NCBI GenBank assembly: GCA_010094045.1
Contig: ML986668.1
Coordinates: forward strand, 91,221 to 155,220
DNA length: 64,000 bases
Direction of reading: 5' to 3'
DNA from: Lojkania enalia
Taxonomy: Eukaryota > Ascomycota > Dothideomycetes > Pleosporales
In this document: piece after piece, positions 23,859 to 37,000 of the stretch
How the letters are laid out: every line of letters starts with the position of its first letter
Position numbering within the stretch: position 1 is the first letter of the stretch
The notes under the pieces: model-generated
What the model was told of the DNA's origin: nothing
The model's database searches: none
What the model saw: the letters and a program-made list of their open reading frames with translations, nothing else
Program-made: the position numbers and the translations under genes

Positions 23859-26800
23859 GGTTTTCTTCTAGTTCTCAGGTATTATTTTATAAGTTCCTAT
23901 ATTTATCTATTCCTAACCATTTTATTAGATAGTACTATTTACTATTCTATATTTTATACTTTATTATTCTCTTAACTTTCTATTCTTAGTCTTCTCTGTA
24001 TACATCTACGTTATATACTACTAGTTCAGCGTTCTAAGGTACCTTTTCTATAAGTACGATATAGAAGGTTAGGTAGATTTTTATAGTCGTAGGTAATTTA
24101 AGTTAATAGTTTACGGGTAATATCTATTCTTTAATCTTATATAGTCCGATTTTAATATAGTCTAGTTTACTGTTTAGTTATTTACTTTAAATATTTTGTC
24201 TCAGCAGCTAAACTTTTTCTCCCTTTTTAAAGTAAGGTAGTTATTTATATTTCTTATTATAGTATTTCTTTATAATATATTATAGGAACTAGAGATCTTT
24301 CTTTAGTAAGTCTTACATCTATTAAATAATCTCAACTCGTTCTTATACTTAGGGTACTTATAATACTACTTTAATCGGGGTGTTATATATTTTTAGTTTA
24401 TACCTATAGTTTACTATAAATAGTAATATTCTAGTTATACTATATATAGTACTATTATACGCGAGTTATGCTATTAGTAGTAGTATTACCTAATTATTTT
24501 ATCTATAGTTAAGGTAGTACTATAGGTATTACTCTACTATTTAGTTTATTCGTTCTATTTATCTATCTATAGGTAAAATACTATAGATATTTTATATTTA
24601 ATTCCTAGTAAGTTTATAATTATTTACTAAAACTTTAAAATAAACTTAGTATTTTAGTCTATAATTATCTTCTAGAGTACTTTATACTATATTATAATCT
24701 ATTTTAGAAAGATGTTTGCAACTTATTCTACTAATAATACTTTATTATAGGAGATAAAGTAGGTGTATTTTATAAGTCTATCTACAATTATTATAATAGA
24801 GTTATATACTTCTCTCTTAGGGTAGTCTTTTAACTTTAGTAGCTTAATAATAAAGTCTATAGAAATTTTCGTTTATAATTTAGTAGGTGTTTTTAGGTTT
24901 TATAATAGTCTATAGGGTATATATCTACTAGATTTATTCTGTTAATAGTTTATATATTTCTATAACGTGTTTTTTACCTATTCTCTTATTTTAGGAAAGT
25001 AGAATCCTCTAAGGATTCGTTCTAGTATTTTTTCGGTTCTTTAGTATCTGTAGATAGAAGCTTCGTGGAATTATCTAATAAATTCTTTTCTAACTTTAGC
25101 TGGTATATAGATTTAATTATAGATATATAGTAGTCCGTCTATTTATTCTAGTTCTTATTCTTAGAGTTTTTCGGGTATTCTATCTATTGCTAATCTAATT
25201 AATATTATCTAGCTTACTTTTTTAGTAATAGTTGTTGCTGCGAGTTGTAGGTAATTATATACTATACTTCTATCTTATTATTTCTTTAGTAGTATAGCTG
25301 TAGTTCCTTTCTCTTATTTATATCCTAGTGGTCTACTCAGCGCGTCTATTCTTTAGTTCTATTTTCCGCTAATATAGATAATCTTAAAGTCGAATGTAGC
25401 TAGTTTTTATAACTATCTAACCTATCTAGGGGTAAGAGTTTTAGTAGTAAGAAAGGTAGTAAAGTTCTTATAATTGTAATAGACTTTAGTTTACTATTTC
25501 GCTCCTTACAGGTACACACGCTATTCTTTAAAGTATATTATAATAGTTAGGAGTTCTTAGTCGTATATATTATAGTTTATCTCTACTAGTATAAGTTTTC
25601 GTAAATAATATACTACTAGATATTATTTCCTATTATAGATTTATATAAGGATTCTAGCTATTCTTATTCCTAATACGTTAGTTTCTATAAGAGCTTTCTT
25701 TTCTGGGTTATAGAGTTTCAGTACCAGTTCTTATTAAAATTGTTTCTTAACTTCTTAGAAGGCTTTTTCTTATTCGTTTCCCTATATAAAGGTAATATCT
25801 TTTTTTAATAGTTAAGTTAGAGGTATAGTTATATCGCTCTAATTGTTAATAAAGGTTTAATAGAAGTTATAAAATCCTATAAAGGATTAGATATCTTTAA
25901 CTAACTTTAGAGTTAGCTAGTCTCTAATTACTACTAATTTATTTAGGTTTATTTGTAGTTGTCCTAGTTTGATAATAAATTCTAAGTAGTCTATTCTTAT
26001 AGTATAGAATTCGCATTTCTTTACTTTAAAGTATAGTTTTACTACTTATAATACGCGTAGTACTTATTTAATATATTCTTTATATTCCTGTTTTATTTTT
26101 AAATATACGAAGATATTGTTTAAATATACTATATAGAATCGTCTAAAGTAGGGTCTTAGTACCTTATTAATTCGTTTTTAGAAGATAGCTAGTACGTTAG
26201 TAAGTCTAAATAGTATAACTAGATATTTAAAGAGTCCCCTTTTTATTCTAAATACTATCTTCTATTCGTCTCCTTCTTTAATGCGGATTTGATAGTACGC
26301 GTTCTAGATGTCTAATTTTATAAAGATAGTAGCTTCTTTTAATTAGTTTCTTAAATTATGAATAAGTAGTAGAGGATATTAATCCTTAATTATAATGTTA
26401 TTAAGGGTGCGATAATTAATATATATTTGTAGGTTAGTTGTTCCTTTCTTATCTATAAAGAGTATAGGGTATACTACTAGTAAGTTCGATTTTCTAATTA
26501 TTTCTTTCTTCAGGTATTCGTCTATATATTATTCTAAAGCCTCTATTTCTCTTAGTATTAGGCTGTATATTAGTCTGTATCTAGGTTCTTTTCCTAGTTA
26601 TAGTTTAATTTTATAATCGTGTTCTCCGTATTTAGATAGATATTATAGTATTTCTTAGAGCTGTTTTATCAAATGTTAGTATTCCTTAGATATACTATAT
26701 AATACGTTTCCTATTAGAAATAATTCTTTTACTACTTCTTTTACTATTACAGCGAGTTATTCCTTAATTAGTTAGCTAGAGTTTTTAAGGATAATTTATC

Positions 26801-29250
26801 CCGTTTACTAATTTATCTAAAGGTTTTCTTTTCTCAACTATAGGATTCCTAAGATAATATTATAGTCGGTAATCTCTATAATTTAGAATATTTATCTTTA
26901 TTAGGTTGTTTCTAGAATTTTAAACTCTCCTAATTCTATAGTATATATAATTTTCTTCTAGAAATCTTTCCCTTCTATAATTTAAATTATATAAGGTTGT
27001 TCTAGTTATATTATAAGTATTTCTTTTCTAGTAATATAGTTACTAGCTATAAAATTTTTTATTACTCTACTATTAATAAGTATATATACTTTATAGCTAT
27101 AGTACTATCTAGATATTATAAGGTAGTATTCTCCTGCATTCCTATATAACTAAGTTATCTTAGGCTAGTAGGCTATTACTTCTTTTATAGATATATATTT
27201 CGGATATTTCTATTCTAGGCATTTATACTATAATCTTCCTCTAATATATACTTTAGGTAATAGAGGTTTAAGTTTAAGTACTACATAGTTTTAGGTTTAT
27301 TTAATAACTTCCCATTCTATTATAGCTTCTTACTTTATAGGGTTTCCTAGTACTTTATCTTTATTTAGTTGTCTTAGCTATATACCTATACTTTCCTTTC
27401 TTCCTTAATAGGCCTTATACTGTCGTTTAATATATAATATCTATACTATCTTAAAATGTGCTGGGTAGTATTAGTTTATATAAGAGTTATTGTCTTCTCT
27501 AACTTAATAGTCCTATTCTTATTTATATCGCGATGCCTTTAGTACCTAGTATTTTACTAGTACTTTACTTCGTAAGAAGGCTACTACTTTCTATACTATA
27601 TACGCAGCCTTGTCCCAGTCTATTATATTAAGGTACCTTTCTACTACCTTCGTAGTTTCTATCTATTTTTAGAAGTATAAGAAGCGGATTTCCCTAGGGT
27701 AGATATTTTACTATTCTTCGTAAACGTTAATAATGTCTTATTCTAGTCTATTTTTATTATAGAACCTTATAGGTAGTTCTTCTTATAGGATGGCTATAGG
27801 GGCCGGGGTTCCCTATTTATACTTAATTATTCCTCGTCGGTATATAGAATATACTCTAGATACTAGTTTAGGTGTTAGTACTCTAGTAGTAGCTTCTTCT
27901 ATTTATAATAGGGTGTTTATTTCTTTATCCTCGTCTAATATTTCCTAAACTTCTTCTAGCTATCTTTTTATATGTTCCTATATTACTGTAAGTTATATTT
28001 TCTTCTAAGGCTAATATCCTATAGTTTCTTTAAGTTGTCGGTATATTTAACACTCGTCTTTATTATAGAAGAACTAATATAAGGTTCTATATTCTATAGT
28101 TGCGGCTAGTTTTTCTTTATCTACTTCTTATAGTTTGTCTTCTATAAACCGGTTTTTCTTTTCTTTCTTTTTACTTTAACATTCCTTTACTATATATCCT
28201 AGTTTTTAACAATTATAATACTTAATATCTTTTTTCTAAGTCTTCTTTTCTTAAGTTGCCTATAGTTTAAGCTTCTTTTCCCTAGTAGCGCTTAGATCTA
28301 TAGGTCCGCCTATATCAGCAGCCTTTACTGAGAAGCGTACCCTTTAATAGTATACTTATCTTTCCTTATTTTTAAACTAGTATAGTTTGTTGTTAATTCT
28401 CTTTACTAGTTAAAAGTATAATACTAGATCCCGCGGTTGCTCTATATATATTATTACTCTTCTTATTTCTATTTTTAATCCTCTACAGAACTTTACTATT
28501 ATACTATAATTATTCTAGGCAACTTTATTTAAGAGCTGTTAAAAGCTTAATATATATAAGGTAATAGATCCTAGTTAAACTAGGTCGTAGAGTCTATTTT
28601 CTACTATTTATACTTTGTTGATATCTCTAAACGCTAGTTTAAGTTTCTATTAAAAGTATACTAGGCTTATAAATATTACTTTAGTTTTACTCTTCTAATA
28701 TTCTTCCGCGTAGTTCTTAAAATCTATTAGAAAGAACTGGAACTAGTTAAATAGTTTACCCGTTAAGTATACTTCTATAAATAGTACTTTCTCGTTCTTA
28801 TATTAGATAATATCGAGGTTAGTATTAATATAAATCCTTACTACTACTAGGAATCCTTTAAGTTTAGACCTAGTTCTATTAAATTTATTAAATAGTACTA
28901 GTTTAATTCGTTGTTAGTAATATATTATTAATAGTACTCTTTCGACTTGTTTAAGTTTTTAGATAATTCCCGCAAGTTCTATCCCTTATTTACTATTAAC
29001 TATTCCTTATATTCCTTTAAGACTTTTAAGAAGGCTGTTCTAAGTCTCCTTTAGGCTTCTTATCTATTTGTCTACTAGAACTAGCTGTTCCTATTATTAT
29101 GCTAATTCGTTCTGCACTCTTATAAATATAGTTGTTATACCTACCTCTAAAGAGGTAGCTTTACTAGCTAATCCCAACATTCTACTTGTGTAAGTTTCCT
29201 ACGTTACTTACCGAAGGTATCTCTTTCCTTATAACTAGGGTAGTCTAACT
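23839..29250 (-). pseudogene. Gypsy-2 copy ii gag-pol relic
   Basis: On the minus strand the order is gag with a zinc knuckle at 28179-28220 (first Cys and His now Tyr, second and last Cys kept: C-Q-K-L-G type core), protease, then reverse transcriptase. The RT has the Y-x-D-D box at 26115-26126 reading YLNN. RNase H (IETNVLGIRIARILI) is near 25600, followed by integrase and a chromodomain near 23870-23990 (YYLIKWLGID). The likely pol stop is at 23839-23841, converging on the antisense gene's stop at 23856. Premature TAA and TAG codons break it, but long readable stretches persist. Confidence 0.8.
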
Positions 29251-29290
29251 GGTCTTACTTCTTCTAGCCTTATAAGGGTAGTTAAAGTGT

Positions 29291-29656
29291 AACAGCCCTT
29301 CTAATAGGCCGGATATAGGGCGGGGTAATAACTAAGAGTAATCACGTGCTATAAGGTGTATTATTCTTATAGGCTTATAATAGAAGTGCGTAAGTAGAGT
29401 ATGCAAAGGATATTTAAATTGACTATAAAGGGCTATAAAGATTGGAGTTGTAAGGTTGTTAAATATAATTTAGTTCCCTTATTATTTTCTTGCTCAGTTA
29501 CTTAGTTAACTAAACTACTAAGTATACTTAGTTGCTTAGTTAGCTAAGCTATTAAACGCGTTATATGCCTTATACTAACCTTATTCTTCTAGCTATATAG
29601 AGTCTTAAATCTTAATTAGGTCTAGTATAGGGGTTCTTATAAGAATACCTGTAATA
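29291..29656 (-). repeat. Gypsy-2 copy ii 5' LTR
   Basis: The LTR is 366 bp, TGTAACAGCCC to CTGTAATA on the + strand, followed by the duplicated ataat. It is nearly identical to 22787-23155 apart from transitions and a few small indels. The palindrome cluster is at about 29491-29555. Confidence 0.9.
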
Positions 29657-30522
29657 ATAATACTTTAGTTATTTATAATAGTTATTAAATAGATAATATA
29701 GGTTAATATTATATAGAGAAATTAGGTTAGTGTAGTTATTTAGAGTACTAGATATTATAATACTAATTATAGTATAGTAGAGCTTATTAGAAAGAAAATA
29801 TTAGAAATATATAATTTATCTAATCTCGTTTAATTTAGTATCTATAATTAGGCGTTAGAATTTAGTAAAATAAGTAGAGAACCTATTTTAGCCTTATTTT
29901 AAAGTTTCTAACTTATTCTATACTATAATCTCCTTATTCTAGTTACTATAAATATATTCTAAAAAGGCGACTAAACTATCTATAAAATTAATATCTTTAT
30001 TTATTAATAGATTAACTAATATTACTAGATCTTATTTTAGATAGAAATAGATATATAGAAAATAGATATATTTAATTAGGTATTAGTTAATATTTCCTTC
30101 TAATTTATAGTAGAGCTTTCTAATAAAGTATAAAAGCTCTAAGTATTTACTAAAAAATATTAGAGAGTTAAATAAATAGTTAAAATAGAAATATAGGTTA
30201 TATATAGTTTTAGACAGATTAAAAGTTAATATAGATATCTATTTAGAAGCTAGAGTTATAGGCTAAATTAAGCTAAAAGCGGGTAATAGTTCTATTACTA
30301 TTAATATACTAGTAGCTAGTAGAAGAGTAGCTATTTAACGGCTACTAAATTCCCTTTATATTACTTTAAGGTCTAACTTATAGTAGTTCTCCTAAATTAC
30401 TAAAGCTTCTACTAGTATCTTATTCTTCTACTATAAAAAGTCTAATTTACTCTAGATCTTTTTAAATATACTAATAAGTATATTCTTATCTATAATATAT
30501 AATAGTAGATAATATAATATAA

Positions 30523-30825
30523 TATTATAGATATTTATATATAGTTAATTAATTGTACTTTAAATAGTTAATTCTATTACTATATATTATATATAAATAT
30601 TAATATATTATATAAAGAATAGAGATATCTATATTATATAAGTTTTTATAAAAGCTAAGTCTATACTATTATATAAGCTAGTTAGGTTAGTAAAACCTTC
30701 CTCTATTATAGTTAAGATAAGTCGGTTATATTCTAACTAGTAGCTAATAACTATTACTAGTAATTAGTTTAAATATTATAATAAAGGTAATATAGGTATA
30801 AAAATATTATAGTATTATTATAATA
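30523..30825 (-). repeat. Gypsy-3 dimer LTR 2 (shared middle LTR)
   Basis: The LTR is exactly 303 bp, TATTATAGATATT to TTATAATA. It acts as the 5' LTR of copy 1 and the 3' LTR of copy 2, with the complement of a polypurine tract (tacctctctttt) at 30827-30838. Confidence 0.9.
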
Positions 30826-30934
30826 GTACCTCTCTTTTAATTATAAACTTTTATAAATTAAGTCTTTATATTATATTTAGGTTATTTATAATTAAATAGT
30901 AGTTATTAATACTAGTATTAGTTAAAGTTATAGG

Positions 30935-31300
30935 TATATTAGTATAATTAGTTATTATTATATAGTAGTATTATACTAGAGGTTAGATTAGATTATATAT
31001 ATATTAGTACGACTAGTAGTTAATAATAGTACTATATTAGGGATTAGGTCGGTTTATATAGTAGTACTATACTAAAAATTAAGCTAAATTATAAGTATAT
31101 TAGTATAATTAGTTACTATTATATAGTAGTATTATACTAGAAATTAGATTAGATTATATATATATTAGCGTAACTAATAGTTAATAGTAGTACTATATTA
31201 GGGATTAGGTTAGTTTAATTCTTATAGTAATACTATATTAGAGATTAGTAGTAGTATTATTACTAGTATTATATTAGTATAGTATTATTATAAGTATCTA
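30935..31300 (-). repeat. Variable tandem repeat in the Gypsy-3 3' region, copy 2
   Basis: About six diverged units contain the core tattatactagagattagg or RIP variants. They are arranged as in copy 1 but with different unit number and spacing. Confidence 0.68.
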
Positions 31301-34026
31301 AAAATATACTTAAATTAGATTCTAGTATCTAATTAAAAATCTAGATATAATATTATATTTAGGTCTTATTTATTTAGATTTCTAGCGTAGTAATCTTCTA
31401 TAATAATTATCTTAGTAAAGTTACTAGTCGAGTACTATTCTAAGTTATAATAGTTAGTCTACTTAACTAGATATTTATACTAGCGTCTCTATTAGTTATA
31501 GTAGAGATCTTCTATTTACTTAATAAGGTATTCTAATTTTCTATTAATTTTAATAGGTTTAAAGTTATATATTTATTAACTAAATAAATAGTTAGATAAT
31601 TTAAGTACTAGTTATAATAGTAATATATAGAATATAGAATATATTTTAGCTAATTTAAATAGCTTTAATCTATAAGTATATAAGAATACCTTTATAATAA
31701 TTTTATAGGGGCTTATATTCTTCTAGTTAAAATTTTTTAACAGTCTTTATATATATATATTTCTAATATCTAGTTAGACTAGATTATTAATCTAGTAGTT
31801 AAAGGCTAGTACGTGTTTACAGTTAATATACTCTTATTAGAATACTTATATTTAGGTAAGTTCTTCTCTAATATATTCTATAATATTCTTTATCTTATTA
31901 ACTAGTCTATTAGTTTTCTAGACTATTAGAGACTATTTTAGCGGTTAATAGATCCCTATAAGCAGCTTAAAACTTATTTAAAGGTACTAGTTAAAATAGA
32001 CTAAAAATAAGAAAACTTTTATTAATTTAAATACTATATTATTTACTTTAAACTATACTATTAGTAGCTATTTAACCTAGTTATCTTATTTATAGCTAGT
32101 ATAGGCTTAGAAAACTTATTCTATTACTATATTAGTATTTTCTATCTAGCTATTAGTCTTTAAATAGAAGCTAGTTAATATATATATATTAATTTATAGC
32201 TGTTTATAAAGTTCTTAGTAGAAAGTAGAGATAAACTATATCTTATAGTTAGATATAATAATATATAGTAGTTTATAGTAAACTTATATATAGTAATAGA
32301 ATAGTTAGATAATATTAAGAGTTTCGATTCTTATATATAGTATTAGATATCTATACTTACTAAGCCTATTAACTACTACTATAATATTTATATAACCTTC
32401 TAATTCTAGTAGATTAATTATAAAGTTTATAGAAATATTTTAAAACTTTTATTTAGGTATAAGTAATAGTTTTAATAATCTATAATACTTCTTTCTAAAA
32501 ACTTTACTTCTTTAGTATATATAATAATAGCCTATATATTATTATACTAAATTAAATATCTTTAACTAATAGTACTTATACTAGAGTAGTTTTAAGGTCT
32601 TTCCTTAACTAGGATATCTACTAAATAGTAAGTTATAGATAATTTATAGTAGTTTAAGCTTTAGCTTATTATAGTCTAATACTATAAGTTAATTTTAGTA
32701 GTATAGTTAGTTATTATATTTTTTATAATTAGCTAGAATTAGAAACTTAAATTAATAAGTTTCTTTTCTTAGTAGCTTTAAAATATTTTAGATTAAATTA
32801 TCGTTCGGGTATTCTTTATTAATAATTTCTATAATTAGTCGGTCTACTTCTATCTATTAGAATAGTTTAGAACGAAGTAATATCTATTAATAACTTCTAC
32901 AGGCTTCTTCTTATATAGACTTATTTTATAATCTTTAAGTTAAGGTATTAAACTTCTCTCTAAGTTTTCTAGGTCGGTATATAATAGTAAAGTTAAACCT
33001 TAATAGATATTCTAATTAATAGGTCTATTAATAGCTTAGCTACTTTATTATTATAAAGTATTATAAGTTCTTATAATTATTTAATACTTTTATAAAGAAT
33101 ACTACACCTTTTAATTTAGGCCTCTATTACTTAAAATATTAGATAATTATAAGTAGTTCTTTATTATAAAACTTATAATTACCTTTAATAGGGTTTATAT
33201 ATTTAGAAAAGTAGGTAATAGGTTTTAGTTTACTATTAGCACCTCTCTAGGACAGTATACTAGCTATTATAAAATCGAATATATTAGCTTCTATTACTAT
33301 TAGTAGCTTAAAATTAAAGTATTAGAAAATTAATATAGAGATAAAAGTATTCTTTAAATAGTTAAAAGAATATTAACAGCTATTATTCTAGTTAAATTAA
33401 GTATTCTTCTTAGTTAGGGCTATTAAGGGGGAGACTTTTTATAAAAAGTTGCTAATAAATTATTAGTAGAAGTTCGCGAAGCTTATAAAGGCTTAAATAT
33501 CTTTTATATTCTTAGAGTATTCTTAGTTAACAATTATTTCTACCTTCTTTAAATTTATACAGATCTCTTCTATAGTAATTATATACTCTAAATAGGTTAT
33601 TTCTAACTAGTAGAACTTATACTTATCTATATTAAGCTATAGACTATTCGCTCTTAAGGCTTTAAGGACTAGCTAGATATACTACTTATAATCCTTTAAA
33701 TTCTTACTAAATATTAGAATATTATTAATATAGGTAGTATAATATATATTAAAATATAGTCTTAGTATATTATTTATAAAGTACTAGAATATATTTAGAG
33801 TATTAGCTAGATTAAAAAGTATTACTAGATATTTAAACAGCCTATAGTATATATAAAAAATAGTCTTCTATTTATCTTCTTTAATAATCCTTAGCTTATT
33901 AAATATAGTAATAATATCGAGTTTTATATAGTATTTAGCCTTACTAAATTAGGTTAATATTTCTTAGATTAGTAGAATTAAGTATTAGTTCTTAATAGTA
34001 ATAGTATTTAGGGCTTTATAGTTTAT

Positions 34027-34286
34027 TGTAACGATGCAAAGAAATCGTTCTATAAAAAGCTCTATCTTTTCGCTTATCTTATCCTACCCCTAGTTCTACC
34101 TCTTTTCCCATCCGTATATAGTTATATACTCCCTTATAAGTAGCTTAGTAGTTTTTCTATATCCTTTCGTATAAGGCCTATAGGTATTAATAGAATTCCT
34201 AGGTCCCTAATCCCCTACGCACTCCTATATACCTCTAAGTAGATTTGTACCGTATTTGAACCTATTATCTTACCTACGCTGTTATA
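34027..34286 (+). mobile_element. Solo LTR of Gypsy-1 with tttat duplication
   Basis: The LTR is 260 bp, TGTAACGATGCAAAG to CTGTTATA. It is flanked by tttat at 34022-34026 and 34287-34291. The empty site is visible in Gypsy-3 copy 1 near 21250 (ataatttatatagaattag). It has lost some CA and TG words (partly RIP-mutated), so it looks older than the solo LTR at 2043 but younger than the LTRs at 3723 and 12561. Confidence 0.93.
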
Positions 34287-35634
34287 TTTATATAGAATTA
34301 AAGACTACTTCTAGATTTCTTTATAAAAATTATAGATACGACTACTAGTAATAAACTTACTCTAATAAATCCCTTAAATAAGTTTTTATTAAAGTACTTT
34401 TTTAGTACCTTTACTTATTCTAGAATATTTTATAGAGTAGACTAAAACTAGTTTACTTACTATTCTCTAGTTTAATCTTATAATTATATAGTTATTATTT
34501 AAATAGCTTATCTATATTCTTATATAAAAAGACGGATAATAGATTATAATATTCTTTAAGTACTTTAGTAATAGGGTTAATATATACCTTTAGAGCTAGA
34601 GCCTTATTAATATTAGCTATTAATATAACGAAGATTTTATAGTTAGATTATTAAGAGAGTTAAACTAACGTAGATTATAGGCTAACAGGATATACGTGTA
34701 AGTAGGATAGTTTTATTATATACGTTACCGTCTATTATTTTAGAGTATCTATTAACAATACTAACTACTAGTTAAGAAGAATTTAAAAATAGAACTTCTT
34801 TAGCTCTTAAAGCTTTAAATTTAAAGCAATTTTAAAGTCTTTATAAGGTAGCAGTTATATATAATATCTCTAAGTCTTATCTATATCGACGTATATATAA
34901 TATCTATTTACGACGTATTATACGACTAATAACTTTAAAACTTACTTATATAGAAGAAACTATTCTTATTTAATATATTCTCGACCTTAAGGCGTAAAGC
35001 TTTTTAGCCCAGCTATCTATCGTACGTGAAACGGCTGATCTTCTGCTTATAAGCTGTAGGATCGACCTAACTCCTACTATTAGCGTTAATTAGCCTTTAA
35101 CCTTTATTAAACGCTATTTAAAGCTTTATATAGTATATATATATAAATATAACTATTAGCGAAAGTAATATAAAGATCGAGGCCTTATCTAAGACTGGTT
35201 TAACCTTATATAAAATACAATCGCGAAGTATAGTATCTTTAAAGATAATATCTATAACTTTAATAAGATAGGCTTTTAAATAAGCGTAATTTTAATAGTA
35301 AAAGTTATTATAGAAACTAAAAAAAAATAGTAAGGTTATATAAAGGTTATATAGCTAGGTAATTACGAGTAGGTAATAGTTATTAATAGTATTAGCGCGA
35401 CTAGCTAAACTTTACTAGTACTTATAATATTTAAAGTAAAGTAGTATTAAGAGTTTTAGTATAAAATTACTATAGATATTAGTATACCGTAAACCTAGGC
35501 TATTTATACGAGTAAAAAGAGCTGGATAGATAATAAGATTAGCTTTAAATAGATTTAATACTTTAATAGTATAACTATAGCTTATAAAAAAGGTTAATAT
35601 TACCTCTTAATTATAAACAGCTATAGTAGCTATT

Positions 35635-35937
35635 TATTATAGTAATACCGCGATACCTCTGTACCTATACTACTCTTACTATAATACCTAAACCAGCTGC
35701 TAGCGATAACTATTAGCTGCTAGCTAGAATATAACCGACTTATCTTAACTATAATAGAGGAAGGTTTCACCAACCCAGCTAGCCCGTATAGTAGTATAGA
35801 CCTAGCTCCTATAAAAACCTATATAATATAGATATCTCTATTCTTTATATAATATTTTAATATTTATACGTAGTACGTAGTAATAGAGTTAACTACCTAA
35901 AGTACAATTAACTAACTATATATAAGCGTCTATAATA
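35635..35937 (+). repeat. Gypsy-3 copy 3 5' LTR
   Basis: The LTR is 303 bp, TATTATAGTAATACC (from TGTTATAG...) to CGTCTATAATA. It differs from its 3' partner mainly by transitions. Confidence 0.93.
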
Positions 35938-35939
35938 TT

Positions 35940-37000
35940 ATATTACGTTATCTACTATTATATACTATAGATAAGAATACGCTTATTAGCATGCTTAAAG
36001 AGATCTAGGGTAAGTTAGACTTTTTATAGTAGAAGAACAAGATGTTAGTAGAGGCCTTAGTAACTTAGGAGAACCACTATAAGTTAGACCTTAAAGCGAT
36101 ATAAAGGGAATTTAGTAGCCGCTAAACAGCTACTTCTCTACTAGCTACTAGTATATTAACAGTAATAGAACTATTACCCGCCCTTAGCTTAACTCAGCCT
36201 ACAATTCTAGCTTCTAAATAGATGCCTGCGTTAACCCTTAATCCGCCTAAAACTATATACAACCTATATTTCCATTCTAACTACTTATCTAACCCTCTAA
36301 TATTCTCTAGTAAATACTTAGAGCTTTCTTACTTTATTAGAAAGCTCCGCTATAAACTAAAAGGAAATATTAACTAATACCTAATCAAACGTACCCACCT
36401 TTTATATATCTATTCCTACCTAGAATAAGACCTAGTAATATTAGTTAACCTATTAATAGATAAGGGTATTAACTCTATAGATAGCTTAGTCGCCTTTTTA
36501 GAATCCACCTATAGCGACCGGAATAAAGAGACTATAGTATAGAGTAAGCTAGAGACCTTAAAATAAGGCCGAAGTAGGTTTTCTACTTACTTTACTAAAT
36601 TCCGACGCTTAATTGCAGATACTAAACTAAATAAGACTAGATAAATCGTATATTTCTAATATTCTCTTTCTAATAAGCTCTACTGTACTATAATTAGTAT
36701 TATAATACCTAGCACCCTAAATAACTATACTAACCTGATTTCCCTATATAATACTAACCTATATTACCTGCCCGGCAACTACTGTAAACAACTAAAGTAT
36801 TATACTACTTACTAAAAGAACCTAAATGCTATAGAACTCGATACTTCTAGCTATATATCTATAAGCTCTAATAAATAAGAAAAGCGCCGCTATAAAGGAC
36901 GCTGTTATAAGTATAGTAGTAAAAAATATATTTCGCCAGAATGCAGTACCCCCCTACTATTAATCTATTAAGGGTCTTAGAGCTCTACTATACCCTATAG
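35940..37000 (+). pseudogene. Gypsy-3 copy 3 gag relic
   Basis: The + strand reads LISMLKEIQGKLDFL near 35980-36030 and SKYLELSYFIRKLRYKLKGN near 36310-36370, a capsid-like helical region. It continues to a zinc knuckle at 36903-36944 (C-YK-Y-SSKK-Y-ISPE-C: first and last Cys intact, second Cys and His changed to Tyr). The original start cannot be fixed. Gag packages element RNA into virus-like particles in this family. Confidence 0.72.

Larger units (their letters stand above)
22787..29656 (-). mobile_element. Gypsy-2 copy ii, complete 6870-bp LTR retrotransposon
   Basis: LTRs of 369 bp (22787-23155) and 366 bp (29291-29656) run from TGTAAC to GTAATA (RIP form of GTAACA). The 5-bp target duplication ataat is at 22782-22786 and 29657-29661; the empty site survives near 43634. 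Gag-pol is on the minus strand, so the right LTR is the 5' one. The polypurine tract is the complement of ctaccttccccttc at 23156-23169. An additional antisense gene lies at 23333-23858. RIP damage is moderate: many CG, TG and CA words remain compared with the host Gypsy-3. Confidence 0.93.
18145..30522 (-). pseudogene. Gypsy-3 dimer copy 1 gag-pol relic, split by Gypsy-2
   Basis: On the minus strand this region parallels the better preserved Gypsy-3 at 35635-41593. The reverse transcriptase Y-x-D-D box is at 20968-20979 (YINN, both Asp lost). Integrase and chromodomain lie towards 18600-19900 and gag towards 30300. The complete Gypsy-2 at 22787-29656 splits pol and duplicates ataat; the empty site is preserved at about 43634 in copy 2. 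Net internal length without the insert is about 5.5 kb. Frames are full of RIP-type stops. Confidence 0.75.
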
